Under the pieces are notes generated by a model, which did not search any database, was not told the origin of the DNA, and worked only from the letters and a program-made list of their open reading frames with translations. The position numbers and the translations under genes are program-made. From a virus: a DNA stretch of 56,445 bases. Position 1 is the stretch's first letter, and every line of letters starts with the position of its first letter. Positions 22,458 through 32,113 of this stretch are shown here, one piece after another. The stretch is taken from positions 1-56,445 of IMG/VR virus record IMGVR_UViG_3300046485_000109; one strand, 5' to 3'.

Positions 22458-22775
22458 TTATTCTACTGGAATCCAAGTAAAATGATAGATAATACTATAT
22501 TTTTTAGAACTAAATGGTTTTCTAATTTGAAAAAATAAGGTTGGAAAACATAAACATTTAATAGTTTCAAAGGTATTTGTAGCAATACATTCTTTTTGTT
22601 TATTAATTTTTTTCAATCTTACTAAAAAATACCAGCCATTTGGTTTTAATTTAATATCTCGTCCTGTAGTCATATTTGATGTTTCATCAAAAGTAGAATC
22701 AACAACTTTATTTAAATTCCGTCCATATAAAAACCAAGGTTCTCGTGGTAAGACCCCCACATTCTTGTTTATCAA
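22458..22775 (-). CDS. Hypothetical protein, start uncertain
   Basis: About 100 residues: REPWFLYGRNLNKVVDSTFDE, then strands NGWYFLVRLKK. The longest frame begins with TTG; a better RBS (GAGAGG) precedes an ATG in a different frame, joined at a G run, so the true N-terminus may be masked by an indel. Not recognised. Confidence 0.5.
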   Translation of the reverse strand: MINKNVGVLPREPWFLYGRNLNKVVDSTFDETSNMTTGRDIKLKPNGWYFLVRLKKINKQKECIATNTFETIKCLCFPTLFFQIRKPFSSKKYSIIYHFTWIPVE

Positions 22776-22784
22776 ATCTCATTT

Positions 22785-22889
22785 TTATAACCTCTCTACT
22801 ATAAGTTCTATTATAACATAACCAACAAGTAAAAGTACAACTAAACTTGTTATTATCGAAAATCTTTTCCAGCGTCTTTCATCATCCAT
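22785..22889 (-). CDS. 34-residue membrane protein
   Basis: ATG 22889 overlaps the end of the 22882 gene. Basic N-terminus (DDERRWKRF) and one membrane helix (SIITSLVVLLLVGYVII). Not recognised. Confidence 0.45.
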   Translation of the reverse strand: MDDERRWKRFSIITSLVVLLLVGYVIIELIVERL

Positions 22890-23124
22890 TTTTGATGAGC
22901 CACATCGCTAGGGCTTCACCACCCGCATCCGGTTTGAATCGTCCAATCAATTTAGAATTCTCTGTAAAATGAGGATCAAGTTCTCTTAAATTTCTCAGTT
23001 CTTTTTCAGTCATTTCAAAAAACAATAATAATTTTTCACCTTCATAAGTAGTACAACCAAAGTATTTTACTCGAGCCAATAACCAATCGCCAATCGCCTT
23101 GTGATAAGCACCATTGTATTTCAT
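22882..23124 (-). CDS. Conserved small phage protein
   Basis: About 80 residues from ATG 23124: NGAYHKAIGDWLLARVKYFG, EMTEKELRNLRELD and GRFKPDAGGEALAMW. The pattern is familiar from phage genomes without known function. An overlapping frame upstream (MSGAFSYQTDSKNPNP) looks like a matching N-terminus, suggesting another indel; the start is therefore uncertain. Confidence 0.55.
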   Translation of the reverse strand: MKYNGAYHKAIGDWLLARVKYFGCTTYEGEKLLLFFEMTEKELRNLRELDPHFTENSKLIGRFKPDAGGEALAMWLIKNG

Positions 23125-23274
23125 AGTTAAGTGGATTTGGATTTTTCGAATCAGTTTGATATGAAAATGCACCACTCATACTTTTTGGAAAACAACCCAT
23201 GTTTAATTCATCTTATTAAAATCTATAAGACTATTCTAACATATTACATCGCGTTTGTAAAACGTTAAAGGTTG

Positions 23275-23388
23275 TCATCCTAATGGATTTCCAGCTTTTA
23301 CACTAGCACGGGATTTACCATCATCACCAAAAATTAGGTGTTCAACAAAAAAGTTCTTATGGGGGATAATCTTAACAGGATAACCCAT
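23275..23388 (-). CDS. 37-residue peptide, paralogue of 2043-2099
   Basis: ATG 23388 opens MGYPVKIIPHKNFFVEHL and goes on FGDDGKSRASVKAGNPLG. The start equals the peptide at 2043. The leader is only about 18 bases long from the predicted start of transcription and has no Shine-Dalgarno site. Function unknown. Confidence 0.45.
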   Translation of the reverse strand: MGYPVKIIPHKNFFVEHLIFGDDGKSRASVKAGNPLG

Positions 23389-23406
23389 TAGCGAACGGGT
23401 GAACAT
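23339..23406 (-). ncRNA. 68-base twin element B
   Basis: Same length and architecture as 2050-2117: closing stem (23400-23405 with 23339-23344), second short stem GTTC/GAAC, and from nucleotide 17 the shared core with loop CTGTTAA. The -10 box at 23413-23418 places the transcript start at about 23406. It overlaps the 37-residue ORF, so RNA and coding roles are both open. Confidence 0.4.
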
Positions 23407-23412
23407 GTAGCT

Positions 23413-23441
23413 ATTATACACTTTTTTTATGTTATGTAAAC
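23413..23441 (-). promoter_or_regulatory. Early-type promoter of element B
   Basis: GTTTACA (23435-23441) and TATAAT (23413-23418), 17-base spacing; the best match to the early consensus in the window. Confidence 0.65.
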
Positions 23442-23445
23442 ATTT

Positions 23446-23637
23446 TTAATCGATTCCCGATGATCGATTTTCTATTAGCTTGTACAGTGCAACTATTAGT
23501 TCTTCACGAGCTTGGATAAAAACATCGTATCCATGAGAATTAAATGTAGTGGCAGCTGATGCCATATTGTCTGCCATTTGAATTAGCTGAACAATATATT
23601 CTTCAGCTATGTAGGCTTGTTGGTATTTTAAATCCAT
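23446..23637 (-). CDS. Small helical protein
   Basis: 63 residues, helical and alanine-rich (AYIAEEYIVQLIQMADNMAS). Not recognised. Confidence 0.55.
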   Translation of the reverse strand: MDLKYQQAYIAEEYIVQLIQMADNMASAATTFNSHGYDVFIQAREELIVALYKLIENRSSGID

Positions 23638-23675
23638 ATCAGTTACTCCTATAGTTCGTTACCACAACGGGACGA

Positions 23676-24305
23676 TTAGAAGAATGACACGATGCTCCAA
23701 TTATTACTTCTGCAAATAAGACTTAAAGATCCATATGCTTTAGTGATAACAATAGTGCTCTGCCCATCAATCAATTCTAAGTATGCCGCTTTGATGGTGA
23801 CTTTTCGATTCCCCAATGGGGGAGCCATTTCAGCTTTCACAATATATTTCGTGCCATCGGGCGGTGATGTCGGTAATTGAATTGTTACCGGCCCATTTGA
23901 ACTTACGCCAATATAGAAGTCTGATAGAGTTGCGCTATAATCTTCACTTACGAAACGAGTTGGGGTAACATACTCACCTGGTTCTCCCTTATCGCCTTTT
24001 TCACCTGGATTTCCAATTTCTCCTTGCTCTCCTTTTTCCCCTTGGATTCCTTGTATTCCTTGAGGACCTTGCTCACCAACATTTCCTTTTTCTCCAGGAT
24101 CTCCTTTTAGACCTGGTATTGGTGGTTCTGTATTTTCAATTATATCATTATTTATAATAATAATTTCTTCATCTTGAAATGAAGTTGTTGCTCCAGCAAG
24201 CGCATAATTTGCTTTATTTAACAAAAGCTTATTGAACGGTTGCCCATTTGATAGTTTTAGTAAAGCTTCATTGAGTTCGATTAATCGTCTGTCTAAATCG
24301 TCCAT
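23676..24305 (-). CDS. Collagen-like phage protein (probable fibre or decoration)
   Basis: 209 residues: helical start, then about 15 Gly-X-Y triplets at roughly residues 64-110 ([23 protein letters not shown]), then a C-terminal beta domain of about 95 residues. Collagen-like triple helices are common in phage tail fibres and head fibres. It ends just upstream of another probable structural gene, with a terminator between. Confidence 0.75.
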   Translation of the reverse strand: MDDLDRRLIELNEALLKLSNGQPFNKLLLNKANYALAGATTSFQDEEIIIINNDIIENTEPPIPGLKGDPGEKGNVGEQGPQGIQGIQGEKGEQGEIGNPGEKGDKGEPGEYVTPTRFVSEDYSATLSDFYIGVSSNGPVTIQLPTSPPDGTKYIVKAEMAPPLGNRKVTIKAAYLELIDGQSTIVITKAYGSLSLICRSNNWSIVSFF

Positions 24306-24330
24306 TTAATTTACCTCCATAATCACATCA

Positions 24331-24360
24331 AAGAAAGAACTGGACCGAAATCCAGTTCTT
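24331..24360 (-). terminator. Hairpin terminator
   Basis: 10-bp stem (24335-24344 with 24351-24360) followed on the minus strand by TTTCTTT. It separates the 24378 gene from the collagen-like gene. Confidence 0.65.
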
Positions 24361-24377
24361 CTTCAACATGAGATAAA

Positions 24378-25205
24378 TTAAACTACGTTATTAGTAGCTG
24401 TGTTACGACCAGCATTGCCACTCATTGTACCAAAATTAACAGTACCTTGTTTTACATCTTGGATTTGAGAAGCGAAAGCTTGTAATTGAGATTGTACTGA
24501 AGCCCATTGTGCTTGACTTTGGTTAACTTCAGCAGTATGTCTCCAATGATCGCGACCGTGTCTTTCTTCAACAAGTTCAGCGTTACGTTCTACAAGAGCA
24601 CGATTTAAATCATGATATTTTAAATCATTAATTAAATTACGTGTAACTGTACCATCATTAAAGATGTCACGACTGATTTGTGCTTGACCTAATGCAATTG
24701 CAGCAGCATTTTTAGCTTGTTCAAGCATTACAGCAGCGGCATTTTTAGCAGCTTCTAATGCATTAGCAGTTGCAACTTTTTCGCCATTAGCACTAATTTG
24801 ATATGCTAATGATAAAGAACTTGCATCTTGTAACGTTTTTAAAGCTGCGATTTCACGAGCTGCATCTCTGTCAGCTTGCATAGAAGCAATAAAGAAACCA
24901 GAAGCTTGGTCTCTTATGCTATCTTTTGTGTTTTCAATACGATCTGCTAAATCATAACGAGCATCTTTAGTTGCCGATACACCTTCATATTGTGATTTAA
25001 GACCTTCTTTAACTATTTCGCCATCACCTTGGCCAATAGCATAACGAATATCAGCAGTAGCATTGGCTACTTGTTGACGACTATTTGAACCTTCGACAGC
25101 TGCTTCACGTCTAATGGTTGATGTTTGTTCGGCTTGCTCACGACGAATATCAGCATGGTCGGCTGCAAGAATTTGGATATCAGAAATTGTGACTGGATCT
25201 GCCAT
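24378..25205 (-). CDS. Helical, Ala-rich probable structural protein
   Basis: 275 residues, nearly all coiled coil and alanine-rich helix (AANALEAAKNAAAVMLEQAKN), with a central segment FFIASMQADRDAAREIAALK and a polar Asn/Thr/Gly tail. A long 5' leader with a cloverleaf-like fold and a late box 171 bases upstream suggest a strongly expressed late virion protein. No family recognised with certainty. Confidence 0.65.
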   Translation of the reverse strand: MADPVTISDIQILAADHADIRREQAEQTSTIRREAAVEGSNSRQQVANATADIRYAIGQGDGEIVKEGLKSQYEGVSATKDARYDLADRIENTKDSIRDQASGFFIASMQADRDAAREIAALKTLQDASSLSLAYQISANGEKVATANALEAAKNAAAVMLEQAKNAAAIALGQAQISRDIFNDGTVTRNLINDLKYHDLNRALVERNAELVEERHGRDHWRHTAEVNQSQAQWASVQSQLQAFASQIQDVKQGTVNFGTMSGNAGRNTATNNVV

Positions 25206-25255
25206 GGTAGAACTCCTTTTATGTGACTTCAGGACTTAGCCTTATTCACTTATTA

Positions 25256-25334
25256 TTGTTAGGGCTTTCGAAAGCCCGAGGTTTGTTGGATAGTGAGCCA
25301 GCACTATCACTGATGTAGGTCAGAGACCTAACAA
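25256..25334 (-). ncRNA. Cloverleaf-like structured leader
   Basis: Closing stem TTGTTA/TAACAA (25256-25261 with 25329-25334) contains three hairpins: GGGCTT/AAGCCC (25262-25277), GATAGTG/CACTATC (25289-25308) and GGTC/GACC (25318-25328). The outer two stack directly on the closing stem. No ATG lies in the leader on this strand. It lies between the late box at 25376 and the 25205 start, so it would be in the mRNA. Confidence 0.6.
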
Positions 25335-25375
25335 TGAGTTGGTAGAAACGATATCCACCTTGAATTCTATACTAC

Positions 25376-25383
25376 TATTTATA
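25376..25383 (-). promoter_or_regulatory. T4-like late promoter box
   Basis: Exact TATAAATA; would transcribe the cloverleaf leader and the 24378-25205 gene. Confidence 0.65.
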
Positions 25384-25408
25384 CCAGTTCGTCTTTATTT
25401 CACGATAA

Positions 25409-26782
25409 TTATTCAACAATAGAAATCTTATCGTCTTCAGTAAGATTAACTATTTGTGGAATACTTCCAACAAATCTTTGTCGAGGATTAAATGAAATGT
25501 GTGTATAAGGACTGTCATCACTAACACCCATATCACCCCCAATCATTATAGTTCCTATAACATCGGCAATATGATTAGATGTAAAATCACCTCTCAATCG
25601 TGTCATAATATCACCCAGCAAATGTTCAATCGTATTTGCTTTGTATTCAATTCGACTATCTACAATAACCGATGATTGAACTCCAGGAACTTCACCATAT
25701 CTTGGAGTTCTAAATCTAAATGTTGCATTAGCTTCTTGTGGAATATAATATGGATAAACAATCTTTACTTTCTTACGTTGCTCAGTTGTTAAATTCAATA
25801 AATCTTTACCTAACATTGTCGCTGAAACAACCAATTTTTTGCCAGAAGATAATTGTGATTTTATTTCTTCATAATTTCCAAAGGCCTTAATGTATTCAGG
25901 ATGTGATTTAATATACTCGTCAGCACTGTCACCTTCACCAGATAATCCCTTTGTCCAATAATATGTGTAAATAGAAGGTGTTAAACCTGGGGCATCTGTG
26001 ATAGGCAATAAAGTTGGTATATGTTTATCTTCTGAAAACTGTTGAATTGTATCCCATGAACCTGTTACCATACCACTTACAATTAGAGTTGGTGGTGTCT
26101 GTTTATACTTTTCTTCAAGTTGTTTTGGCCATGTTGATTGATCTCCAGTCAATTTCCAGATAGAATAATCAATTGCTCGAAAATCTTTTATAACTTTTGA
26201 AGCGCTTCTATTATGTAAAAATACAAACTGTTTAATCTTATTCTCAAATATCTTAACATCACTTTCAGGTATTCCATCTGAAACGATAGTTACCAATTTC
26301 ATCCTATCAGTAGTAACTCCAACCGGTTTTTCTGTATTGAGAGTTTTCAAAAAAGAAACTAAAGATTTTAATTCAGTTCCAGAATAAGTATACTTTGGCA
26401 TGATTACTTCTAAATGTCTATTAGAAGGATCAATTCCTTTTGTAATCGCAGTCTCTAGTGTCTTATCATTATAAGCTGGTCTTGCTGGAATTTTTCCATA
26501 TTTGTCAATTACATATTTGTGAACTGATTTTTCGTACATATTCCCATTAGTAAGTGTTTCACGACCAACTGTTGGTAACCCTGAATATGAACTAAATAAT
26601 GCTTGTTTGTTGATAGGAAGAACAATAGAAGCTCCTTCTATCATTCCTGATCCTGATTGTAAATGACATTCTACACATGCTCTTTGTCCATGTAGACCTT
26701 TATAATAAATCTCTTTACCGAAATCAGCGTGTACAGATGAACCGGCAATTGCGATTACCATTGCTGAAGCTCCAATACCCAT
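25409..26782 (-). CDS. c-type cytochrome fused to a periplasmic-binding-like domain
   Basis: 457 residues. A signal peptide ends at about residue 19 (AGSSVHA). The heme site CVECH is at 36-40 and a likely axial Met is in IMPKYTY near 127, making residues 20-150 a mono-heme class I-like cytochrome c. The rest (about 155-440) reads like a type I periplasmic-binding fold (LVTIVSDGIPESD, PPTLIVSGMVTGSW, VVSATMLGKDL). The host's cytochrome c maturation system would have to attach heme. It is the last gene of the operon with the multicopper oxidase, so electron transfer with it is likely. Leptothrix mofABC also pairs a large multicopper oxidase with a c-type cytochrome gene. Confidence 0.8.
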   Translation of the reverse strand: MGIGASAMVIAIAGSSVHADFGKEIYYKGLHGQRACVECHLQSGSGMIEGASIVLPINKQALFSSYSGLPTVGRETLTNGNMYEKSVHKYVIDKYGKIPARPAYNDKTLETAITKGIDPSNRHLEVIMPKYTYSGTELKSLVSFLKTLNTEKPVGVTTDRMKLVTIVSDGIPESDVKIFENKIKQFVFLHNRSASKVIKDFRAIDYSIWKLTGDQSTWPKQLEEKYKQTPPTLIVSGMVTGSWDTIQQFSEDKHIPTLLPITDAPGLTPSIYTYYWTKGLSGEGDSADEYIKSHPEYIKAFGNYEEIKSQLSSGKKLVVSATMLGKDLLNLTTEQRKKVKIVYPYYIPQEANATFRFRTPRYGEVPGVQSSVIVDSRIEYKANTIEHLLGDIMTRLRGDFTSNHIADVIGTIMIGGDMGVSDDSPYTHISFNPRQRFVGSIPQIVNLTEDDKISIVE

Positions 26783-26817
26783 TTTTATTTCCTCTTATCA
26801 AAGTAAACATCAAATAA

Positions 26818-26886
26818 ACCTCTAAAAAATTCTCTGTATTGAAAACCTTTTAGAGGTGGTTCTAGAACATTATATCCTAGAACCAC
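26818..26886 (-). promoter_or_regulatory. Two overlapping hairpins between oxidase and cytochrome genes
   Basis: Stem 26856-26865 with 26877-26886 (10 bp) and stem 26818-26827 with 26848-26857 (10 bp) share two bases, so they compete. No T tract follows. They could tune expression or RNA stability between the two cistrons. Confidence 0.4.
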
Positions 26887-26900
26887 TAATCTTTACAACG

Positions 26901-29900
26901 TTATTGTGCTAGTGTTGGAACAGTTGGAGCCGAAGCTACACCATTGCCAATAGCATTTTTAGCACTAACTCTTAACATATAATTAGTATTTTTTGATAAG
27001 CCATTAACATTGGCAACTACTGTATTAGGGCCAAGAATTGCACCACTAACTTTTGCAGTTGACCAACCTTTACCCGCATTACAAGATGATACTTGGGCTG
27101 GGGTATTAGCTTTACATTTCTGAACTGTATAACCAGTATTGTTATTGGCAACATCAGTCCAAATTAAACCAATTGTATAAGGAGCACCAATTGTACCAGA
27201 AGATGCTATCAATGATACTGGAGCAACTGGTTTCAATTTCATATCAATCACTGCTATATTACTTACAGCACCCGTAGTTGAACCATTTATTGGTGTTACT
27301 CGGAATGAATAAGTTACATTTTTAGCAAGTACCAAAGTTGAATTAAATGACATGGTAGTTGTACCAGCTGGAGTACCAGGTAGAACAGTCCAAACATTTG
27401 TTGTAGATGGAGTATATTCAACTTTATAAGTAACTGAACCAACCGAAGTATTAGTCCATGTTAAAGTTTCACCAGTAACATTTGTTTTAGTTGCAGTTGT
27501 AACTTGAGCCGTTAAATCAGTTACTCCATTCAATAATGTACCACCAACAGTTACTGTATAAGCTTGCGGTGTAGAACTAATTTTTTTAGAATCAGTTACT
27601 GTAACACTAAAGTTATATGTTCCAGGAACAGTTGGATTGCCAGACAATACACCATTTGCAAAAGTCAAACCAGTTGGAATTGTTCCAGTAGTTGACCAGG
27701 TATAAGGAGCAGTACCACCAGTTACACTAACAGTTTGATTATAAGCAGTTCCAACCATTCCACTAGGCAATGAAGCTGTGGTAATACTTGGTGTCAAACT
27801 TGCTCCGATTGTTACATTATAAGTTTTACTTGAACTTGTTGGCAGTGGGTTAGCACTATCAGTTGCTGTTACAGTAAAGTTATAAACCCCAGCAGTAGTA
27901 GGTGTTCCACTAATCAATCCATTTGTTACTGTTAAACCAGGAGGTACAGTACCAGTAGTTGACCAGCTATAAGGACTAATACCGCCAGATACATTTAATG
28001 GTTGACTATAAGTTACGCCAACATTGCTATTTGGTAATACCGCAGTCGCTAAGTTTGTTGTTGAAATACTAACAACATAAGCTTGAGCAGACGATTTTAC
28101 ATTTTTAGAATCAGTAACTGTTACGCTAAAACTAAAATTACCAACTGTTGTAGGTGTTCCAGATAATACTCCATTTGAAAATATCAAACCTGTTGGAACA
28201 GTACCTGTAGAAGTCCAAGTATATGGACCAGTACCACCAGCAACCTGAATGGTTTGGTTATAAGTATTTCCTACATTACCATTTGGAATTGATAATGTCA
28301 TAACACTTGGAACCAGAGCTGAAGCTCCAATGGTTATCGTTTGAGGCAATGATACCGTTTTTGCTGGAGTAGAACTATCAGTCACTGATACATTGAAATT
28401 AAATGTACCAATCACACTTGGAGTACCAGAAATAGTACCTGCAGTTGTCATAGTTAAACCAGTTGGAAGAGTACCACCAGTTATTGTAAAGCGGTAAGGC
28501 AATCCATTTGCTACAGTATTAGTTAAACCACCAGAAGCACTAAATGTGGTTGGTGTATATGCTGTACCTTTAACACCAGCCGGAAGAACTGGAGCGTTAA
28601 TAGTAAGCGGCATAACCATAACAATTGGTCTCATCATATCATGTTCTTCATGACCTAATAAGTGACAGTGCCAAACATATTCCATACCATAATCAGTCAT
28701 TACATTTGTTAGAGTTGTACCATTACTATCAGTCATTGTTGCATTTACTGGTACTGATGGATCTAACGGTCTAACTGAGTTTGGTAATTTCCAAGGTAGA
28801 TAAGGTTGTACTGGACGAGCAGCAACAAACGTATCAAGTGTTGGTGACATTCTAATTACTTCTTTCAAACCCTGTTCTTCTGGATCAATTTCTTGAGCCG
28901 TGCCATCAATTGCTACTCGACCAATCAATTGAAGATTAAACAAGTGAAAATGGATATAGTGTTGATCGATACCTTGATGGTCTAAACGCCAGATTTGAGT
29001 ACCATCACCTAATGTTCCAACCATTGGATAGGGTTGAAATGTCGGCTGCATTATTTCAGTTGGTGGATTGAAATAACTGTATGGTTGAGCAGCACCAGCA
29101 CTTGGTCCAATATTAGGAAGAACCGCACCTAATAGAGCATTCAATCTACCATATTCCATATCCCAATTTTCAACAATTGCTTTTTCTTGAATTGGAATAG
29201 TAACATTAGAAGTACTTAATGCATTAGCTGTAGGATCCCAAGGTTTAAAAGTGAAAAACATATCAGTCAAATTTGGTTTTTGATCGGGTATTTTTCCACC
29301 TAGAACATTGTTATAAACCGAAGTTGGAACTAATGGTTTTTCTTGAGCATTTGCATAAACAGCAGTCCAAGATTTATTCAATTTTGTGATATCAAATGCT
29401 GGAGCACCAACACCTGCAGTTTTAATAGGATCACAGAAATAAATGCTAGTTGAATCAGTAACATTTGTATCGCAAACATTTACTTGCATTACAGTACGTG
29501 TATTAGGACCATATCCTGGAAGAACAGTTGGTGCACCTCCTTGGAATGTATTATCTGGTGAACCAGTATAATAGTCATAACGTTCATCAAATGCTGGATA
29601 AGGGGCTGGTGCATCATTATACAATAGAACTGTTTGACCGGCATAATTGCTAAAATCAACAATTGCATCAAAACGTTCTGCTGGACCAACAACCAAACCA
29701 TGTTCTTTCACATTCAAAGTAAAAATAACTCGACGTGATTGTTCATAAGTTACAGGTTGTGTTTTTAATGTTTGCGGTTTAGGTAACCAACCACCTTCAT
29801 TAGCCAAGATTGTAAATTGTGGACCAATCGCAGCTGGATCAGGAGCACCACCATTACGACCATCAGCAGGCCAGGTTAATGGATATGCAGGACTCAACAT

Positions 29901-32102
29901 TGCTGGTACCATATTGATTTCGGTATTAGGTGAAGCTAACATCGTTGCACCTGTACCTGTTGCATCAGTAACTGTAACAATTGGAGCAGTATCATATGGT
30001 GGAACTGCTTGAGTAACTGTTTTTGTATCAACTATCATATTAGTAATAGTTGCAGTTGCAGTTGGTTGAGTACCAGGAACACCATTAAATACTACAGTTG
30101 GAGCAGAGGTATATCCACGACCACCATTTGTTACTTGAACCAATAAACCAGATGGTTGAGTTGGATCCAGGATTGCAATTGCTTGTGCACCAGTACCACC
30201 ACCGCCTTGTAATACAACTGTTGGTTCTGAAATGTATCCAGGATCAACTGTAGACGTTACTGTAATAGAATCAACAACTCCAGATGTAATTGCATTAACT
30301 TGAGCTGGAGTTCCAGTTCCTGATTTCCAACCACCAGATAATGTTATTGTTGGAGCAGTATAATTTTTGCCACCAGAAATAACAGTTAGACCGATAGGAT
30401 CAGCAATAAACCAGTTCAAACTCAATGTTCTATCATCAGCAGCATTTAACAACTTAAAACGATGTGTATTAGGAGTTACTGACAATTTTGGCCAAGCTGT
30501 ACCATTTACAGTTACACTATCCATGAATGATTCAGGAGTGCCTGTTGGATTAGTAGTACCTGGAACCAAAGGTGGTTCATTTGGAGTAGTTAGTGCATCA
30601 ATGTAAGACAAATTAGGAACTGGTCCAATAATCTGAGTTGTAATAGGTGGATAAATCCAGGTATTATAATCCCAGCGGCCTAAATCATTTACTCCACTAG
30701 CCGATGTTGGATGTTGATTTGGCATATAAACATGTGGAAGCCACAAATCACCAGCAGTTGGTACAGCAGTTGTTGATGCTGTTGCAGGTTTAGAACCCCA
30801 TGCCCAAGTTGGATCTTGATTGATAATATTTGCTGGATCAACCCAAGTTTTATCTTGAATGACTAATGGGATACCAATACCATCTGGCAATTGAGCCAAA
30901 CCTGGATTTCCACCAGAATTATTAGAGCCGTTAATCAAATCATCTTCAATTGGATCTTTCAGAATATAACCAGCAGCCATACCAGCATATACGTTCAATC
31001 GTGTCAAACCGTAAGCATGATCATGATAAAACATGAATTTAGCAGATTGTTGATTTGTATAATACATGGTCAATGAACCTTGACCAGGATCATTTGTTGC
31101 TCCAGCAACTGAACAGACAAGTTGAGCGGCACATGCTTCAATTGTATTCCCTTGTGCATCAAACCACATATCAGGAACAAATTTTACAGCTGGTCCACGT
31201 TTATTAACATTAGTTTCTCCGACTGGAGAAGTCCATTGATGTGGAGTACCATCAGAAATCCATGGAGTTGCTCCACCATGTAAATGTACAGTAATACGAT
31301 TTTGAGAAAATTCTTTACCGGCACCCATATAAGTGTCATCAACAGGCAATGGTAAATTGCCATCAACTCCTACTGGAAGATAGTTAGTAAATTTTACTCG
31401 AACTGGTTTATTTTTAGTAGCTACAACTGATGGTCCCAAATAATTAGGGGGTGCAACAGCATATACTTGATTACCCGCCAAATCTTTAATTGCAGATCCA
31501 TTTGGATAGGTCAAGGCAATATGTTGAGATGGAGTTCCTGCTGCATTTAATGCTGCCACAACAGCTGGTGTTTCAAGCTGAACATAGCCTCGTAAGGTTG
31601 TTGGAGGTAGTTCAGAATGCATTTTAATTGAATATTGAACTACACCAATTTCATAATAATCGGAAGCATATTCAATACCCTCGGCTGGCTGGGCTGGAGT
31701 TGCCGCTCCAGGATAAGTAACAGTATCAGGAGTTGCTACAACTAATTCCATTCCATTAGCATTAGATTTACCAATTTGTGGAAGATCATCAATAAATTTA
31801 TGCAAACCACCTGTAATTGTACCATCTCCATTTAGCGTAGGTTGAGGCGAATTCGCATAGTTAGGATAACTACCATAATAATCTGGTTGTAAATTTTGAT
31901 TAAAAGCATTTGCAGGAGTTACTGCCGCTTTAAAAGTTGGAATATAAGCTGCTGGATAGCATGGACCGGCACCATATGTATTCTGTCCTCCACATGGTTG
32001 GCCATAGCCATTACCTGAACCTGGAGTAGATAACACAGCAAAAGCACCGTTGCTTATTACAGCGCCGATAGAAATTGCTAACATTGTATTAAGTTTATTC
32101 AT
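26901..32102 (-). CDS. Giant secreted multicopper oxidase with Ig-like and FN3 tail
   Basis: About 1733 residues. Start ATG 32102 is preferred: GGTGA precedes it and a signal peptide follows (LAISIGAVISNGAFA). All four copper motifs are visible: HLHGG near 275, FYHDHAYG near 361, HYIHFHLFNLQ near 1053 and HCHLLGHEEHDMM near 1146, with an axial Met as in CotA. These oxidases take electrons from phenols or metal ions (Cu, Fe, Mn) and reduce O2 to water. Glycine-rich beta repeats lie near 590-720. After 1165 come four putative Ig (He_PIG) repeats and two FN3-like domains. Size, tail and cytochrome neighbour recall MofA-type manganese oxidases; substrate unproven. Confidence 0.88.
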   Translation of the reverse strand: MNKLNTMLAISIGAVISNGAFAVLSTPGSGNGYGQPCGGQNTYGAGPCYPAAYIPTFKAAVTPANAFNQNLQPDYYGSYPNYANSPQPTLNGDGTITGGLHKFIDDLPQIGKSNANGMELVVATPDTVTYPGAATPAQPAEGIEYASDYYEIGVVQYSIKMHSELPPTTLRGYVQLETPAVVAALNAAGTPSQHIALTYPNGSAIKDLAGNQVYAVAPPNYLGPSVVATKNKPVRVKFTNYLPVGVDGNLPLPVDDTYMGAGKEFSQNRITVHLHGGATPWISDGTPHQWTSPVGETNVNKRGPAVKFVPDMWFDAQGNTIEACAAQLVCSVAGATNDPGQGSLTMYYTNQQSAKFMFYHDHAYGLTRLNVYAGMAAGYILKDPIEDDLINGSNNSGGNPGLAQLPDGIGIPLVIQDKTWVDPANIINQDPTWAWGSKPATASTTAVPTAGDLWLPHVYMPNQHPTSASGVNDLGRWDYNTWIYPPITTQIIGPVPNLSYIDALTTPNEPPLVPGTTNPTGTPESFMDSVTVNGTAWPKLSVTPNTHRFKLLNAADDRTLSLNWFIADPIGLTVISGGKNYTAPTITLSGGWKSGTGTPAQVNAITSGVVDSITVTSTVDPGYISEPTVVLQGGGGTGAQAIAILDPTQPSGLLVQVTNGGRGYTSAPTVVFNGVPGTQPTATATITNMIVDTKTVTQAVPPYDTAPIVTVTDATGTGATMLASPNTEINMVPAMLSPAYPLTWPADGRNGGAPDPAAIGPQFTILANEGGWLPKPQTLKTQPVTYEQSRRVIFTLNVKEHGLVVGPAERFDAIVDFSNYAGQTVLLYNDAPAPYPAFDERYDYYTGSPDNTFQGGAPTVLPGYGPNTRTVMQVNVCDTNVTDSTSIYFCDPIKTAGVGAPAFDITKLNKSWTAVYANAQEKPLVPTSVYNNVLGGKIPDQKPNLTDMFFTFKPWDPTANALSTSNVTIPIQEKAIVENWDMEYGRLNALLGAVLPNIGPSAGAAQPYSYFNPPTEIMQPTFQPYPMVGTLGDGTQIWRLDHQGIDQHYIHFHLFNLQLIGRVAIDGTAQEIDPEEQGLKEVIRMSPTLDTFVAARPVQPYLPWKLPNSVRPLDPSVPVNATMTDSNGTTLTNVMTDYGMEYVWHCHLLGHEEHDMMRPIVMVMPLTINAPVLPAGVKGTAYTPTTFSASGGLTNTVANGLPYRFTITGGTLPTGLTMTTAGTISGTPSVIGTFNFNVSVTDSSTPAKTVSLPQTITIGASALVPSVMTLSIPNGNVGNTYNQTIQVAGGTGPYTWTSTGTVPTGLIFSNGVLSGTPTTVGNFSFSVTVTDSKNVKSSAQAYVVSISTTNLATAVLPNSNVGVTYSQPLNVSGGISPYSWSTTGTVPPGLTVTNGLISGTPTTAGVYNFTVTATDSANPLPTSSSKTYNVTIGASLTPSITTASLPSGMVGTAYNQTVSVTGGTAPYTWSTTGTIPTGLTFANGVLSGNPTVPGTYNFSVTVTDSKKISSTPQAYTVTVGGTLLNGVTDLTAQVTTATKTNVTGETLTWTNTSVGSVTYKVEYTPSTTNVWTVLPGTPAGTTTMSFNSTLVLAKNVTYSFRVTPINGSTTGAVSNIAVIDMKLKPVAPVSLIASSGTIGAPYTIGLIWTDVANNNTGYTVQKCKANTPAQVSSCNAGKGWSTAKVSGAILGPNTVVANVNGLSKNTNYMLRVSAKNAIGNGVASAPTVPTLAQ

Positions 32103-32113
32103 ATTTTTCACCA

